Of a stretch of DNA of 64,000 nt, positions 31,481 to 43,130 are shown one piece after another. Each line of letters begins with the position of its first letter. Position 1 is the first letter of the stretch. This DNA is from Salminus brasiliensis (lineage: Eukaryota > Chordata > Actinopteri > Characiformes > Bryconidae): positions 48,178,358 through 48,242,357 of the forward strand of contig NC_132881.1 of NCBI RefSeq assembly GCF_030463535.1, given 5' to 3'. Under the pieces are notes generated by a model that did no database searches, was not told where the DNA came from, and saw only the letters and a list, made by a program, of their open reading frames with translations. Position numbers and translations under genes: made by a program.

Positions 31481-31915
31481 GTTTCTCACTCCGTCACTAA
31501 ACTGAGCACAGTACTAATAATACAATACCCCCCTACTGGCTGTATGCTGAACTGCAAAAACAAGCATATGTAAAAATACGGTTAAAGCAGTATTGTGTGA
31601 GAATTGGTACTTTTTGCTCATGGGCAAACCATGCTTTGAGCGCCCCCTTCACGAGCAGCTGTACACATGCAACTTGCTCATGTGGGGTTCACATGGGTGG
31701 AACTTCAGGAGGGCATGAGCTCTCAGTGGGTTTGTACATCCATTTGGCGTCCCATCTAGGTCCCATATAATGTTTAACCCCTTCTGGTGCTATCACTAAC
31801 CCTGGTGGCACCATGGTGGGCTTCCACATTTAAGGCCAACATGGAACCCATGGAAAAAACATCCCAGGCTACTCATACAGGAGCCACAGGCCTCACATGG
31901 ACATGCTATCTGGGA

Positions 31916-32171
31916 GTTGATGGAGAAAGATCTAGGGGGGGAAGGTCTAAATTTCACCAGCTGACTTGTTGTTGTTGGTGCAGCGGTGTCTCCTATTACA
32001 TACAGAACCACGCTGGAGTTCAGTGAGCTCTTCAGAACCTCCCGTTCTTTCACTGATGTGTGGAATAAAGATAGACTGCAGGACTAGGGGCTGGATTTTA
32101 TACACCTGTGGTGGCAACGGACCTGAATTCAAAGATTAAGAGGTGCGTCCCAATACTTTTGTCCAATAACG
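31916..32171. repeat. Dispersed ~260-bp repeat, family B (copy 1)
   Basis: Very similar to 62616-62871: both hold TTCACCAGCTGACTTGTTG, CGGTGTCTCCTATTACATAC and AACCACGCTGGAGTTCAGTG, and end near CCAATACTTTTGTCCAA. That end resembles the family A terminus, so B is probably a related non-autonomous element. Confidence 0.7.
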
Positions 32172-33000
32172 TGTCTCGGAAGATGCTGTTTTTTTAGTAG
32201 ACAGAGCGCTCAGGTTCCGAATGATACACCACATTTAAAACATATAACCAAACATGTTATTTTATTGTCTTAAAAAGTAACACAATCTCCCAACTGGGTA
32301 TATCACATACACTACAACAACAAGTAAACACCAGTACTACACAAATAGGGACTTTTTTCAAATATTATAGACATTACAAAAGATCCCTCGTATCTTTCAG
32401 TTTTCTTTTTGAAGTTATTATACTAAGCATGGCAGATCAACTTCGTCAACAGCATGACACTGTACACTGTCACCATTTAGAAACAATGTTGTCTGACGCT
32501 GTTCTAAAATCCATAATGTTAAGGGAAGACATTTCATGGACTTGTCATTTTATTTCATATGAAATAGTTTACAATATAAACAAAGCATCCTTCTTGGATG
32601 GACTTTACAGCAACCAGAGACCAGGCATTTCAGTGCAAACGTTTTGTACAAGGCAGTCTTGGCTGCAATACTCCCTTTTGTCTATCAAAAGCTAAGACGA
32701 GGAAATGAAAAAGAATAATTGCAATAATCATAATAATAATAATGGTGGTGATCATGTGACTGGGAGGGTTAAACAAACGATAAACAAAGCTTAACAAGAA
32801 AATGCGACAGGAATTGTAAAATGCATCCTTGGACAGAGTGTGTGTTTGAGTCTGGGAGACTATAGATAGATAAGACTAAGCCGTCTGTAAGCCCTCGGCT
32901 GGGCGCTCAGTAACCCAGTACACAGAATTAAAGCTACGACCTGTAGGATTTTACTTATTTGGTTCAGAAAATAACATGGAAAATATATCTGTCTGTTCAT
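32172..33000. other. Unique AT-rich block, possible UTR-like sequence
   Basis: No tandem or dispersed repeat is visible apart from (AAT)n at about 32729-32744. The texture (long unique AT-rich sequence, minus-strand AATAAA at about 32262) is like a 3' untranslated region, but no gene can be attached to it. Confidence 0.25.
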
Positions 33001-33002
33001 TC

Positions 33003-34692
33003 ACAGTTCTGTGCAAATATCCTGGCCTGTAATGAACTCTATATAACATTAGAATAAACCCAAATAAACATAAAGTCAGTGGTCAGTGAGAGTGTCTACC
33101 TGTAATTAACTCTATATAACATTAGAATAAACCCAAATAAACATAAAGTCAGTGGTCAGTGAGAGTGTCTACCTATAATTAACTCTATATAACATTAGAA
33201 TAAACCCAAATAAACATAAAGTCAGTGGTCAGTGAGAGTGTCTACCTGTAATTAACTCTATATAACATTAGAATAAACCCAAATAAACATAAAGTCAGTG
33301 GTCAGTGAGAGTGTCTACCTATAATTAACTCTATATAACATTAGAATAAACCCAAATAAACATAAAGTCAGTGGTCAGTGAGAGTGTCTACCTGTAATTA
33401 ACTCTATATAACATTAAAATAAACCCAAATAAACATAAAGTCAGTGGTCAGCAAGAGAGTCTACCTGTAATTAACTATATATAACATTAGAATAAACCCA
33501 AATAAACATAAAGTCAGTGGTCAGCAAGAGAGTCTACCTGTAATTAACTCTATATAACATTAGAATAAACCCAAATAAACATAAAGTCAGCGGTCAGCGA
33601 GTGTCTACCTGTAATTAACTCTATATAACATTAGATTAAACCCAAATAAACATAAAGTCAGTGGTCAGTGAGAGTGTCTACCTGTAATGAACTCTATATA
33701 ACATTAGAATAAACCCAAATAAACATGAAGTCAGTGGTCAGTGAGAGTGTCTACCTGTAATTAACTCTATATAACATTAGAATAAACCCAAATAAACATG
33801 AAGTCAGTGGTCAGTGAGAGTGTCTACCTGTAATTAACTCTATATAACATTAGATTAAACCCAAATAAACATAAAGTCAGTGGTCAGTGAGAGTGTCTAC
33901 CTGTAATGAACTCTATATAACATTAGAATGAACCCAAATAAACATAAAGTCAGTGGTCAGTGAGAGTGTCTACCTGTAATGAACTCTATATAACATTAGA
34001 ATAAACCCAAATAAACATAAAGTCAGTGGTCAGTTAGCGTGTCTACCTGTAATTAACTCTATATAACATTAGAATAAACCCAAATAAACATAAAGTCAGT
34101 GGTCAGTGAGAGTGTCTACCTGTAATTAACTCTATATAACATTAGAATAAACCCACATAAACATAAAGTCAGCGGTCAGTTAGCGTGTCTACCTGTAATT
34201 AACTCTATATAACATTAGAATAAACATAAACTCAGTGGTCAGTGAGAGTGTCAACCTGTATTTAACTCTATATAACATTAGAATAAACCAAAATAAACAT
34301 AAACTCAGTGGTCAGTGAGAGTGTCTACCTGTAATTAAGTCTATATAACATTAGTATAAACCCAAAAAAACATAAATACAGGTCTTCCTCCAGGCGAGCT
34401 CTGGTAATGGGTAACACACTCACTCACAACAGTGAAATAAACCCTTTCTGTCCAGATAAACAGCTGTGTGGGGGTACTGCATCATATCACTGGAAAATGA
34501 TATTTATAAGCTGTTTATCCAGAAAGTAAATGTTTATTTGCTCAGAAAAATATTAGAAATCTTTGTGGCAGCTGGAGGCATCGAGGTGTGTTTTATCTTA
34601 CTGTATCCTAATGAGTTTTTAGAATATACACTTATTACCCCCCATGGTTTCAGACAATCTGCTGAGGTGGCGAAGACGTTTGCACAGTACTG
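33003..34692. mobile_element. Tc1-like non-autonomous element carrying the 73-bp minisatellite (copy 2)
   Basis: The ends are CACAGTTCTGTGCAAA at 33002 and GTTTGCACAGTACTGCA near 34680, matching the ends of the 16601-17423 element. The interior is about 18 copies of the same 73-bp unit plus about 300 bp of right-hand sequence. Confidence 0.5.
33030..34375. repeat. 73-bp minisatellite, about 18 copies
   Basis: Same unit as 16650-17216, with CTCTATATAACATTAG and AATAAACATAAAGTCAG. Variation is mainly substitutional, with a few short deletions near 33595 and 34220. Confidence 0.93.
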
Positions 34693-35463
34693 CACAGCAT
34701 ATACACTACATTCACTTCCACTTTATCTAGTCATTTTGAAGCGTTCCTATTGGTACACTGCACAGGTACATTTTTGCTCACCAAGGTACAAACATTGTAA
34801 AGGTACAGCGTGGTCCCTCAGGCCCAACTGTGCCCCTTCAGAAGTAGAGAAATGGCCCCAATTAACCCAGCAGAAGGTGTTTATTCGCCATCATCCAATA
34901 TCCGGTTTGGCCCATCAATACTTCATTTTAGATCTGGTGGAGAAAAGTATAAGATCCCTGAGGAACCTCTGAAGGTGCTTTAAGGAATCTTCAGGGAACC
35001 CTTTCCTTCTAAAAAGCTGGTTTCTTGAAGGTTCTCTTAAATTGAGGAACCTCTGCTTGGGCAAGTTCCTGAGGGATCTTAGACTTTCAACAGTGGCACA
35101 AGACACTAACTTGTCCATTCATACTGCATTTATGTTTATTATATAAATGTTATACATTATAGGCAAGACTATGCGTCTGCACAGTAATATATATATATAT
35201 AAAGTAATATAGTGGTCTAATAAAGTAATATATATATATTGCTGCAATAAAAAACATGTATCTCCATTTTTGTCCATTTTTTACTTTTCCTTATCATTTG
35301 AACCCTGTAGCTGCTTCTGTACACTGTGTAATTAATTCTGAACGAATGGACCAATAGAAATGCTCCAAAATGGCTTGGAATATATTTTTTTACATTGACT
35401 TCCATTGAAAGCTCTATTGAAAGGATTTTTCTTTCTCTTGTAAAGGTTTTCATTGGACAGTGA

Positions 35464-35515
<52 letters not shown>

Positions 35516-36440
35516 TTTTAACAGTGCCGTTGGCTTGCTCACTTTGATCCTTCATGTCTTATGTTATTTCTTTTTTGTCTCTGTCTTTTACTAATGACTA
35601 ATTATGTAAAGCGGCTTTGTGACGACAGTTGTAAAAAGCTCTACAAATAAATTTGACTTGAATTGACTTGAGATATATATATATATATATATATCGGTAT
35701 ATATAAGGGTAATATAGGCTATATCATCCTCAGTACTCAGTATATCATCCTCTGAACTGCATCAGGAACAATCTCTGCCACCAAAAATATGATTTAACAC
35801 CAGAACCATACAGGTTGTAGCTTCAGCCCCTTTCTCTGGGATAGTCAGGCTGCCGTACTGCCACATAAATGAGCTCATCCTTAAAAGACTTTACTACAAC
35901 TATCCTGTTCTTCTTATAGGCTGTAACTGTGACTACATCTCACTGTCCTAGGGAGAGAATTTAGAGGTACATCTACATCCACATCTGTTTGTTTGTTTGT
36001 TTGTTGATGATGTTTAAGGTGAGTAGCGCCTCCGTCCAGATGCATTTTAATGGTGCGTATGGTTTAGTGGTAGATCGCTGCACTCTGGGTGCTGAGCTGG
36101 ACTCATGGTGAGAGCGCAGAGAGCTGGGGGACGGCTGCACAATGATCATAAAAAATAAAATAAATAATAATAATAATAATAAAAAGGAGGAGACTGTAGG
36201 TTTCTACACAGCTGGCAAATGAGAAGAAGACACGTCTGTCCAGAAAAACAAAGAAGAACAAGGAGAAACTAAAGCAAGTAGGTTGAGATTGAACGACAGC
36301 ACTTAGTACTGAGTAAAGTCCGCTTAGTTACGACGTCCGCCGCTCCATGGAAACATTCAGAGAGGAGGCTGATAGCACTGTGGTCCACAGACAAAGCATC
36401 CACGCTCAACCTTGCCTTATACACAGGTGGTGGAGGTAGC
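34693..36440. other. Intergenic, TA microsatellites and repeat fragments
   Basis: (TA)n runs at about 35465-35513 and 35672-35705. A half copy of a fold-back MITE (GACCAATAGAAATGCTCC, CATTGACTTCCATTGAAAG) is at about 35340-35445. A LINE-tail-like word is near 35610. A tRNA-like A-box word (TGGTTTAGTGG) near 36061 precedes an (AAT)n tail at about 36160-36182, possibly a decayed SINE. No gene. Confidence 0.4.
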
Positions 36441-36472
36441 TAGTTATGTGCATGTAAGTGGGGTTTTGGACC

Positions 36473-36518
<46 letters not shown>

Positions 36519-37230
36519 CAGGGAGTGCTGTATTGTAGTAAATGTCCTCAAATCAAAACACAACGAGAAGTCTCGTCTGCCTGAACACTGATGAAACAAC
36601 CGAAAAACAAGAAGCATGAAAACCAGGAGGAACGTCACACCGGTGCTACTTTCTTCTTCTGGACCGTCCACTGCGTCCCACCAGCCTTAAGTACAGCGTC
36701 CGACCCCCGCAGAGAGTGAAGCAATGGTTCGAATGGTTCCACAGATCGATTGAACGTCAGCAGGCACCGAAGATTTCTAAGACTCGTGTCGTTTGAACAG
36801 TGAGAGGGACGCGGGTTATGAAACAGGGCCTCGTCCCCCATTCCATGACCTTCTGCTGTTTAAGAAGCGATAGCTGTCAGAAGCTTCATCGCATCTCACC
36901 ACACCTTCTGTGTCGACTCGTTTGGGAGCTCAGATTGAGCTCAAGCTCAGACAGGCTGAGGAGGTTCTGAGGCCGTATCGCCGGGCCTGTTCACACCTTG
37001 CATCAACATGTGCCTTCAGGATCATATATTCAGAGGAGATGAACAGTCCCATCATGCCATGACTACGTTTACATGCAAACCGCAGCCAGACTTAAGCCCG
37101 GGTGAGAATCTGGAGCAAAGCGAGATGCTGTAGGAACGTCCAATATAGCTCAATTTCTGCTGTTTTTCACTTTTCTCCATAATGTGAATCTGGCAGTTGT
37201 TCTTCATGCTGTTTTAGAATTTCATGATGA
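36441..37230. other. Intergenic with (TG)n array
   Basis: A (TG)n array is at about 36473-36517. The following 500 bp is unique and moderately GC-rich, but I see no exon-like segment with recognisable homology. Confidence 0.4.
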
Positions 37231-37234
37231 ATGG

Positions 37235-37505
37235 ACCAATAGAAATGCTCCAAAATGACTCAATTATGAATAAAATATTTTCCCATTGACTTTCATTGAA
37301 AGTTAAGAAGGTTTTTCCTTCTCCTGTAAAGTTGCCATTTTGGAGATACAAGGTTCTGTGTGACAGTAGTGATCTATTAGTTTGTTAATAATTGTTCATA
37401 ATTATGAATTTATCTTTACAGGAGAAGAAAAGGCCCTTCTGAACTGTTGGTCAATGGAGGTCAATGTGAACAGACTTTATTCCCAGTCATTTTGGGTCGT
37501 TCCTC
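37235..37505. mobile_element. Fold-back MITE with ~90-bp inverted arms
   Basis: The left arm at about 37235-37332 (CCAAAATGACT..., CCTTCTCCTGTAAAG) and right arm at about 37418-37505 (CTTTACAGGAGAAG..., AGTCATTTTGG) are imperfect inverted repeats around a short AT-rich centre. Related half copies lie near 35340 and 41700. Confidence 0.55.
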
Positions 37506-38522
37506 AGGAGATACGGTGTAAAGAACATCTGATGCTTTCAAACGATGCAAAGATAAATTAATAAATAAATCATGACTAAAATGGAGATGATTTTTGTTCC
37601 AACAGTGAAGAATTGTTTCTTGTACACTAATATATCAGCACTGTCACACAAAAACCTCATATCTTCCAAATATCATTTACTTTATTTATTCATTTTATTT
37701 ATTAATTTATTTCAAATTTTCCCTATTTTTTCTACTCAATCTAGAAGGCCAATAGCCCAATCCTCCACTTATGTGAACCCCCCCCATCACTAGCAATATG
37801 CCCAACACTGGAGTGAATGGTGCATTCACTCTGCATCCGCTGATGCAGCATCGCTAGGTAGCATCTGCGCCAGGTAGCATCACGCTCGGAGGAAAGCACA
37901 GCTCCCCAGCTGCAATACAACAGCTAACCAAGGCCTGTGCTGACCATCATCACAACAGGAGTGATGTGGGGAGGAGGAAATGCCATCAACCCACCCCTGA
38001 GAGAGCGAGGCCAGTTGTGCTCTCTTTGCCTCCGGCTACTGATGGCAAGCAGCATGGCCTGGGATTCGAACCAGGAAGTCCAGGACGATTTCATATTCGA
38101 AGTCATATTGGAGCATTTCTATTGGTCCGTTCATCATGGAATTTAATGGCAACTATTATATAACGTGAATGTTGCTGTGTATATTGGTCTGGCTTTATAA
38201 AGCTAGACGCCCCCTTCTGGACACATCAGCAGTTTGAGTTTCCTGCTGTTCAGAAAGATCTGCATTCTTTTTATCTTTCCTTTTAAATATCGAACGCCAT
38301 CCATTTCTGACAGAATATTTAACGTGATTGACGGCTCACCCTCTCCGCAGTGCGGCTCTTCTGCCGTTAGTTTTGCTGTTAAAACACTGCTGTTAGGCCA
38401 GGGGTAATACCACTGTGTGAGACAGGGGGTATATGTGTAATGCCTCAGACTATGAGAATACACAGCACCTCAGTCAGACTATGAGAATCACAAGACCACT
38501 GTCGCGTGTGTAAACACACACA
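37506..38522. other. Intergenic, no gene recognised
   Basis: AT-rich to 37760, then mixed sequence with a partial fold-back-MITE word (ATTGGAGCATTTCTATTGG) near 38108. An open minus-strand frame at 38463-38203 has no recognisable domain. Confidence 0.4.
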
Positions 38523-39212
38523 CACTATATGTCCAAATGTTTGTAGACACCCCTTCTAATGAATGCATTCAGCTACTTTAAGTTGCACCAATAGAATGAA
38601 CCCAGACAACAGAGAACGGCTCCTCCCAGCCCCGCCCATCCTGTCCTGGTCTCAACGCAGAGGGCACCCCATTAGTATCTCTAAAACATCATGGTTCTTT
38701 AAAGAGTCAAATGACTCTAAATTAATCATTCACTATAATGATTCATTCATTCTGAATCAGTTACAGATGATTAGGCTGCTAAGTAGCACCCATGGCTGGC
38801 ACAGCTGTGCAAATGCACACGCACAGCTTGTCTAGCCCCTGTAGAGAAGAAGTACTGCCAATAGAATAGGACTCTCTGGAGCAGATACACTAGATGAACC
38901 TATCGACACCATGCTGCCCAATAATGGCAGGCGTGGGCTAGTAGAGGGGTATAAAGCCCCCCAGCGTTGAGCTGTGGAGCAGTGGGAGAACTGTGTTCTC
39001 TGGGATGATGGATGGTGGTGCTCTGTCCAGTACTTTTACGATGAGCGGAGGAGTTGGGAATGAGGTAGGATGGTGATTGTCCAAAATCAAAGCCTTTCCT
39101 GGACAGTAGAGGCAGTTACTCCAACAGAAGCAGGGTGAACTAGTTTTCATCCCCTTGACTTCAGAAGCAGCAGTGAATGAGCAGGTGTCCCAATACTTTT
39201 GTCTATACTGTG
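38523..39212 (+). mobile_element. Family A TIR element with internal insertion
   Basis: Starts CACTATATGTCCAAATG and ends AATACTTTTGTCTATACTGTG. About 200 bp of unrelated DNA (about 38590-38788) separates TTGCACC from GCACCCATGG, suggesting an insertion with a short GCACC duplication. Confidence 0.7.
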
Positions 39213-39719
39213 TAGCAGATATGTAGGAACAGGGTGGAAGGGGAGGTGGATCCCACTCCATATCCAAATGGGCTGTTGTATATGTTGTAGAAGAAGCAGG
39301 TGTGCAGGTGAGGAGATGGGAAGGTTTACATCAACTGAACGTCTTCACAGATCTCAGGCAGATCTCAGATTCCACAAACAGGGTTCGTCATGGAAACGTG
39401 GTTCTTCTTAGGGCTCAAAGAACCCTATGTAGCACCTTTATTAATTTGATTTAAGAGAGTATTCAATGCAAATTGTTCCACTGTTATTGTTAGAGCAGTG
39501 AAAGGCCCTGATCACACCTGGCATAAACATACGCCTCAGATGATCCGATCTCAAGGGGGCGCTGAACACAGAGCCAGTGACCACATGTGAAGGGATTTCC
39601 ACTGGAGGAAGAGCCGAGTCGTGTGCTCTGCACCCAAATCATGCATGAGCTGGAGACGAGATGCAGCTGCTATGGATGCTGACTGCTGCTGTGGAGGATA
39701 AAACACATGAACAGTCGGA
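39213..39719. other. Spacer between two family A copies
   Basis: Unique sequence, no gene seen. Confidence 0.4.
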
Positions 39720-40259
39720 TACTGTATGTCCAAATGTTTGTGGACACCCTTCAAATGAATGCATTCAGCTACTTTAGGTTGCACCCATTGCTGATACAAA
39801 ACACACACACACAGCTTGTATAGTCCCTGTAGAGAAAAAGTACTGCCAATAGAATAAGACTATTGGGAGCAGATAAACTAGATGAACCTATTGGCTCCAC
39901 GCTGCCTAATAATGCCAGGCGTGGGCTAGTAGAGGGGTGTAAACCCCCCCAACATTGAGCTGTGGAGCAGTGGAAGAACTGTCTTCTCTGGAATGATGGT
40001 GGTGGAGCTCCATCCAGTACTTTTAGAGTGGTGATCATCTTTGAACATCCTGACCTCACTAACGCTATTGTTAGTTCTGGTTGAATGCAATGAAATCCTC
40101 ACAGCAATGCTCCTCCTCCAAAGTCTAATAGAAAGTCTACTTCTCTGGACAGTAGAGACAGTTACTCCAACAAAAGCAGGAGAAACTCTTTTCAATATCC
40201 TTGATTTGAGAAGAAATAATGATTGAGCAGGTGTCCAAATACTTTTGTCCATATAGTGT
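39720..40259 (+). mobile_element. Family A TIR element, full length
   Basis: The left terminus is ACTGTATGTCCAAATGTTTG and the right ends ACTTTTGTCCATATAGTG. It retains nearly all family landmarks, making it one of the best copies to define a consensus. Confidence 0.78.
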
Positions 40260-41368
40260 ATCTTCATGGCTGTATGACTACAATACGCTCTTACCGCTGA
40301 ATGCTAAACACACTCTCCCAGACAGAACCCCTGAGATGTGTTGTGTAGCCATGGAAAAACGTTGCTCCAGCGTGGAAAAGCACTTTCGCCATGGCTAACA
40401 TAGACGTGCTCACAGCGCCATCTTGTGGTAGATCTAAGCAAGTGTCTATTTTTTTCTTCTTCTTAACTTGGATTCCGAACTCCAAACAGGTCTCGCCCTT
40501 CTTATGTGTGCTGTGTGTCCTATGGCGTAGTTCTAGGTGTACTGTAGGTGGTACCGCATTACTGTTGAGGGTGCATCGAGCTGCTTTAGCGTTCACACTT
40601 CTGATGTCATGTGGTCATCTGAGTGCCTGACCGCCTCCAAAGGTGGCTTGAGTGATTAGATCACAAAGCTTCTCCAAATGCTCCCTACCCCATTCACCAT
40701 TGATAATCCAATCAGCTAAGATGCATGCTAATGCCAGGTGTGACCAGGGAACCCCTTTTCAGTGCTCTGTAGAAGCCTTTATTGTGGTATCTGCAGCAAG
40801 CCTATTGGGCAAATGGTTCACTAACAGATGAAGCTGATTGGCTCTCGTTATTGAAAGGCCGGACTTTCCATAATATAGCCACCATAATGAGGCGTGATTC
40901 ATATTTTAGTCTCCTCCTTTTATAATGTCAGATGAGGAACCATGGTTACAGAAGGACAGCTTGAGGTGCTTTTCTGCAGTGAAATCAGATCCCAGGGGTG
41001 GGCACCGGGAACCAGAGTCCAGCACAGTTTGCGGAGTCCCCTGCTAAACAGAGCAACTCAACCTGGCAATTAACAGGTGAGTTGGATCAGGTGTGCTTGA
41101 GCAGGCGAAGCCTTTAGAGTTTAGAGTGAACCCAACCACAGTACAGACATATGCAAAAGTTTTGGCACCCCTGATCAAAATACGTGTTTTGTGATGTTGT
41201 GTATATATTCTGTACAGAGACACTTCTGCACATTTTAATACACAATTACTGGTTTTTTTTTCATTGAACATAATGAGATAATGGGAAAAAATAAAATAAT
41301 AATAATAATAATAAAAAAAAATTAAAATCATTAATATAAAGAAATAAAATAAATGGGAAAAAGATTAA
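40260..41368. other. Intergenic, unique sequence
   Basis: No gene recognised. A Tc1-terminus-like word (GCAAAAGTTTTGGCACCCCT) is near 41154. The last 90 bp are (AAT)-rich. Confidence 0.4.
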
Positions 41369-41562
41369 TCATATTTTTTGCAAATTTTAAACACATTTTT
41401 ACAACTGAATTTAACAGATCAGCGCTGCTGTGTGTTGATTTTGTTTTGGCAGAATTTGCAACATTTACATTTTGTGGTTAATAATAATAATAAATTTTAT
41501 TACTGATTATTTTGAAAATATTGTCATTCTTAAATGTAGATCTATCTATCTATCTATCTATC

Positions 41563-41630
<68 letters not shown>

Positions 41631-41897
41631 TTTTTAAGAATCTATTTATTTCATTTTATTTTTTGTCACTGATGGAATAAAACCTGGTATCGTAACTTTT
41701 ACAGGAGAAGGAAGAAACCTTCTTACCTTTCAGTAGAAGTCAATGTAATATGACAATATTTTCATAGTAATCAGTAATAAAGTTGATTAACCAAAAAATG
41801 TAAATGTTGCAAATTCTACGAAAACAAAATCAACACAGCAGCGCTGATCTGTTAAATTCAGTTTTAAAAATGTGTTTAAAATGTGCAAAATATATGA
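41369..41897. mobile_element. Long inverted repeat (fold-back element), ~160-bp arms
   Basis: The left arm 41369-41531 (AACAGATCAGCGCTGCTGTG, AATTTGCAACATTTACATTT) is the near-perfect reverse complement of 41748-41897. The ~215-bp loop contains (CTAT)n, a (TA)n tract and a long T run (41540-41636) and a fold-back-MITE fragment. No coding sequence. Confidence 0.75.
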
Positions 41898-43130
41898 TAA
41901 TATATTCATTTTCCTGTAGAGATTTGTTTACTTATTTACACTCCGAACATCAACAACACAAAAACAAAGAACCACCAAAACCCGGTCATTTCAGTCAGGA
42001 GTGCCCAAACGTGCATCCCACTGTCTATCCCGACACCAGGGTGCACTGGAGCAGATCTGCTGATCCTGATACATGAACGTGATGCGAGGCAGAATTTGGA
42101 GCCTGGATATTAGCTCAGCTTGTGGAGAAAAGCAACATGTTGTCTTTAATGTAAAGCATCTTTACCAGCTGAAAAGGTTCTTCACACCCACACGTCTCTC
42201 TTACTACCACGGTTCCTCTAGGTTCCTCTAAAAGGGGACCTTCTGTGGCGTCACTTTAAGAACCCTTTGTAGCACCTTTTTATTTTTGACAGTGTATGAT
42301 ATGGTTCTTTACCACCAAAATGGTTCCACGTCTGTTAGGAGAAAGGCAAAATGTATATATTATATAAAAATGTACAGAAAATGTGTGGAATGGAGATCCT
42401 TTAGCACAGCAGCTCAAACCCCTCTGCTCCTCTGAAATTCAATAAATACATCGGCACATATCAGCTTCAAATATCGGGATACAAATCAGAATATTCGGAT
42501 AAATATTATTATATATATTTTTTACAGCAGTTATCTGCTGATTCTGATATGGTTCTGATATTATCGTGCACTCCTACTGGAGACACATTTCGATGCAAGG
42601 TGTAAACAAGCCCATTCACTGCCGGATTCAGAGCAGTTAGAAAGGTAGAGGTCAGAAAAAGCAACTAAATTCCTGTGCAACTCAACTTAAATAAATAAAG
42701 AGACATTTCAAAATATAAAAAAGTCCTAACACAGCAGCAAGGGGGCGTCCCACTGGCATCCCCATTTCCTCTTACCCAATCAGACTCAACCCCATCAGAG
42801 ACACACAGAGCTTCAGAGCCACAGAACTGACCAGCATGCTTTCGAACTGACAGCGACGTCCACAAAACGGCCCGGTGCTCGCAGCCAGGACCCCCGTTCA
42901 CCATCTCACCACAGAGGAGTAAACCGGACGTGACCCAGTGACCCTAAGGAGGTCTTAGGCATAAACACCTAAGTCAGTAAACGTAGCTAACCGACGCGTC
43001 CGCATCCACAGACGTCTACTTCCCCAAAGCCGTGACCTGGTGAACCGGGTCCTGGGCGGCGCGACCCCGGGTTGACTGATGTTGAGTTTGTTTGTTTTGT
43101 TTTCTTCTTTTCCTCCTAATAGAGTAACTA
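41898..43130. other. Intergenic, no gene recognised
   Basis: Unique sequence, with a more GC-rich part at about 42740-43080. Nothing with recognisable coding homology. Confidence 0.4.

Noticed and set aside
32429-32695. 88-codon open frame starting MADQLRQQHD
   Set aside because: No domain, no codon-level conservation that I can see and no splice context. It lies in a UTR-like AT-rich block.
34466-34972. 168-codon open frame on the plus strand
   Set aside because: It overlaps the right end of the Tc1-like element and flanking repeats, with no recognisable domain and no splice-site or neighbour support.
27300-43100. Possible enpp6 or casp3 exons expected from synteny
   Set aside because: I looked for phosphodiesterase-type and caspase-type coding blocks and saw none. 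The interval is transposon remnants and unique AT-rich DNA.
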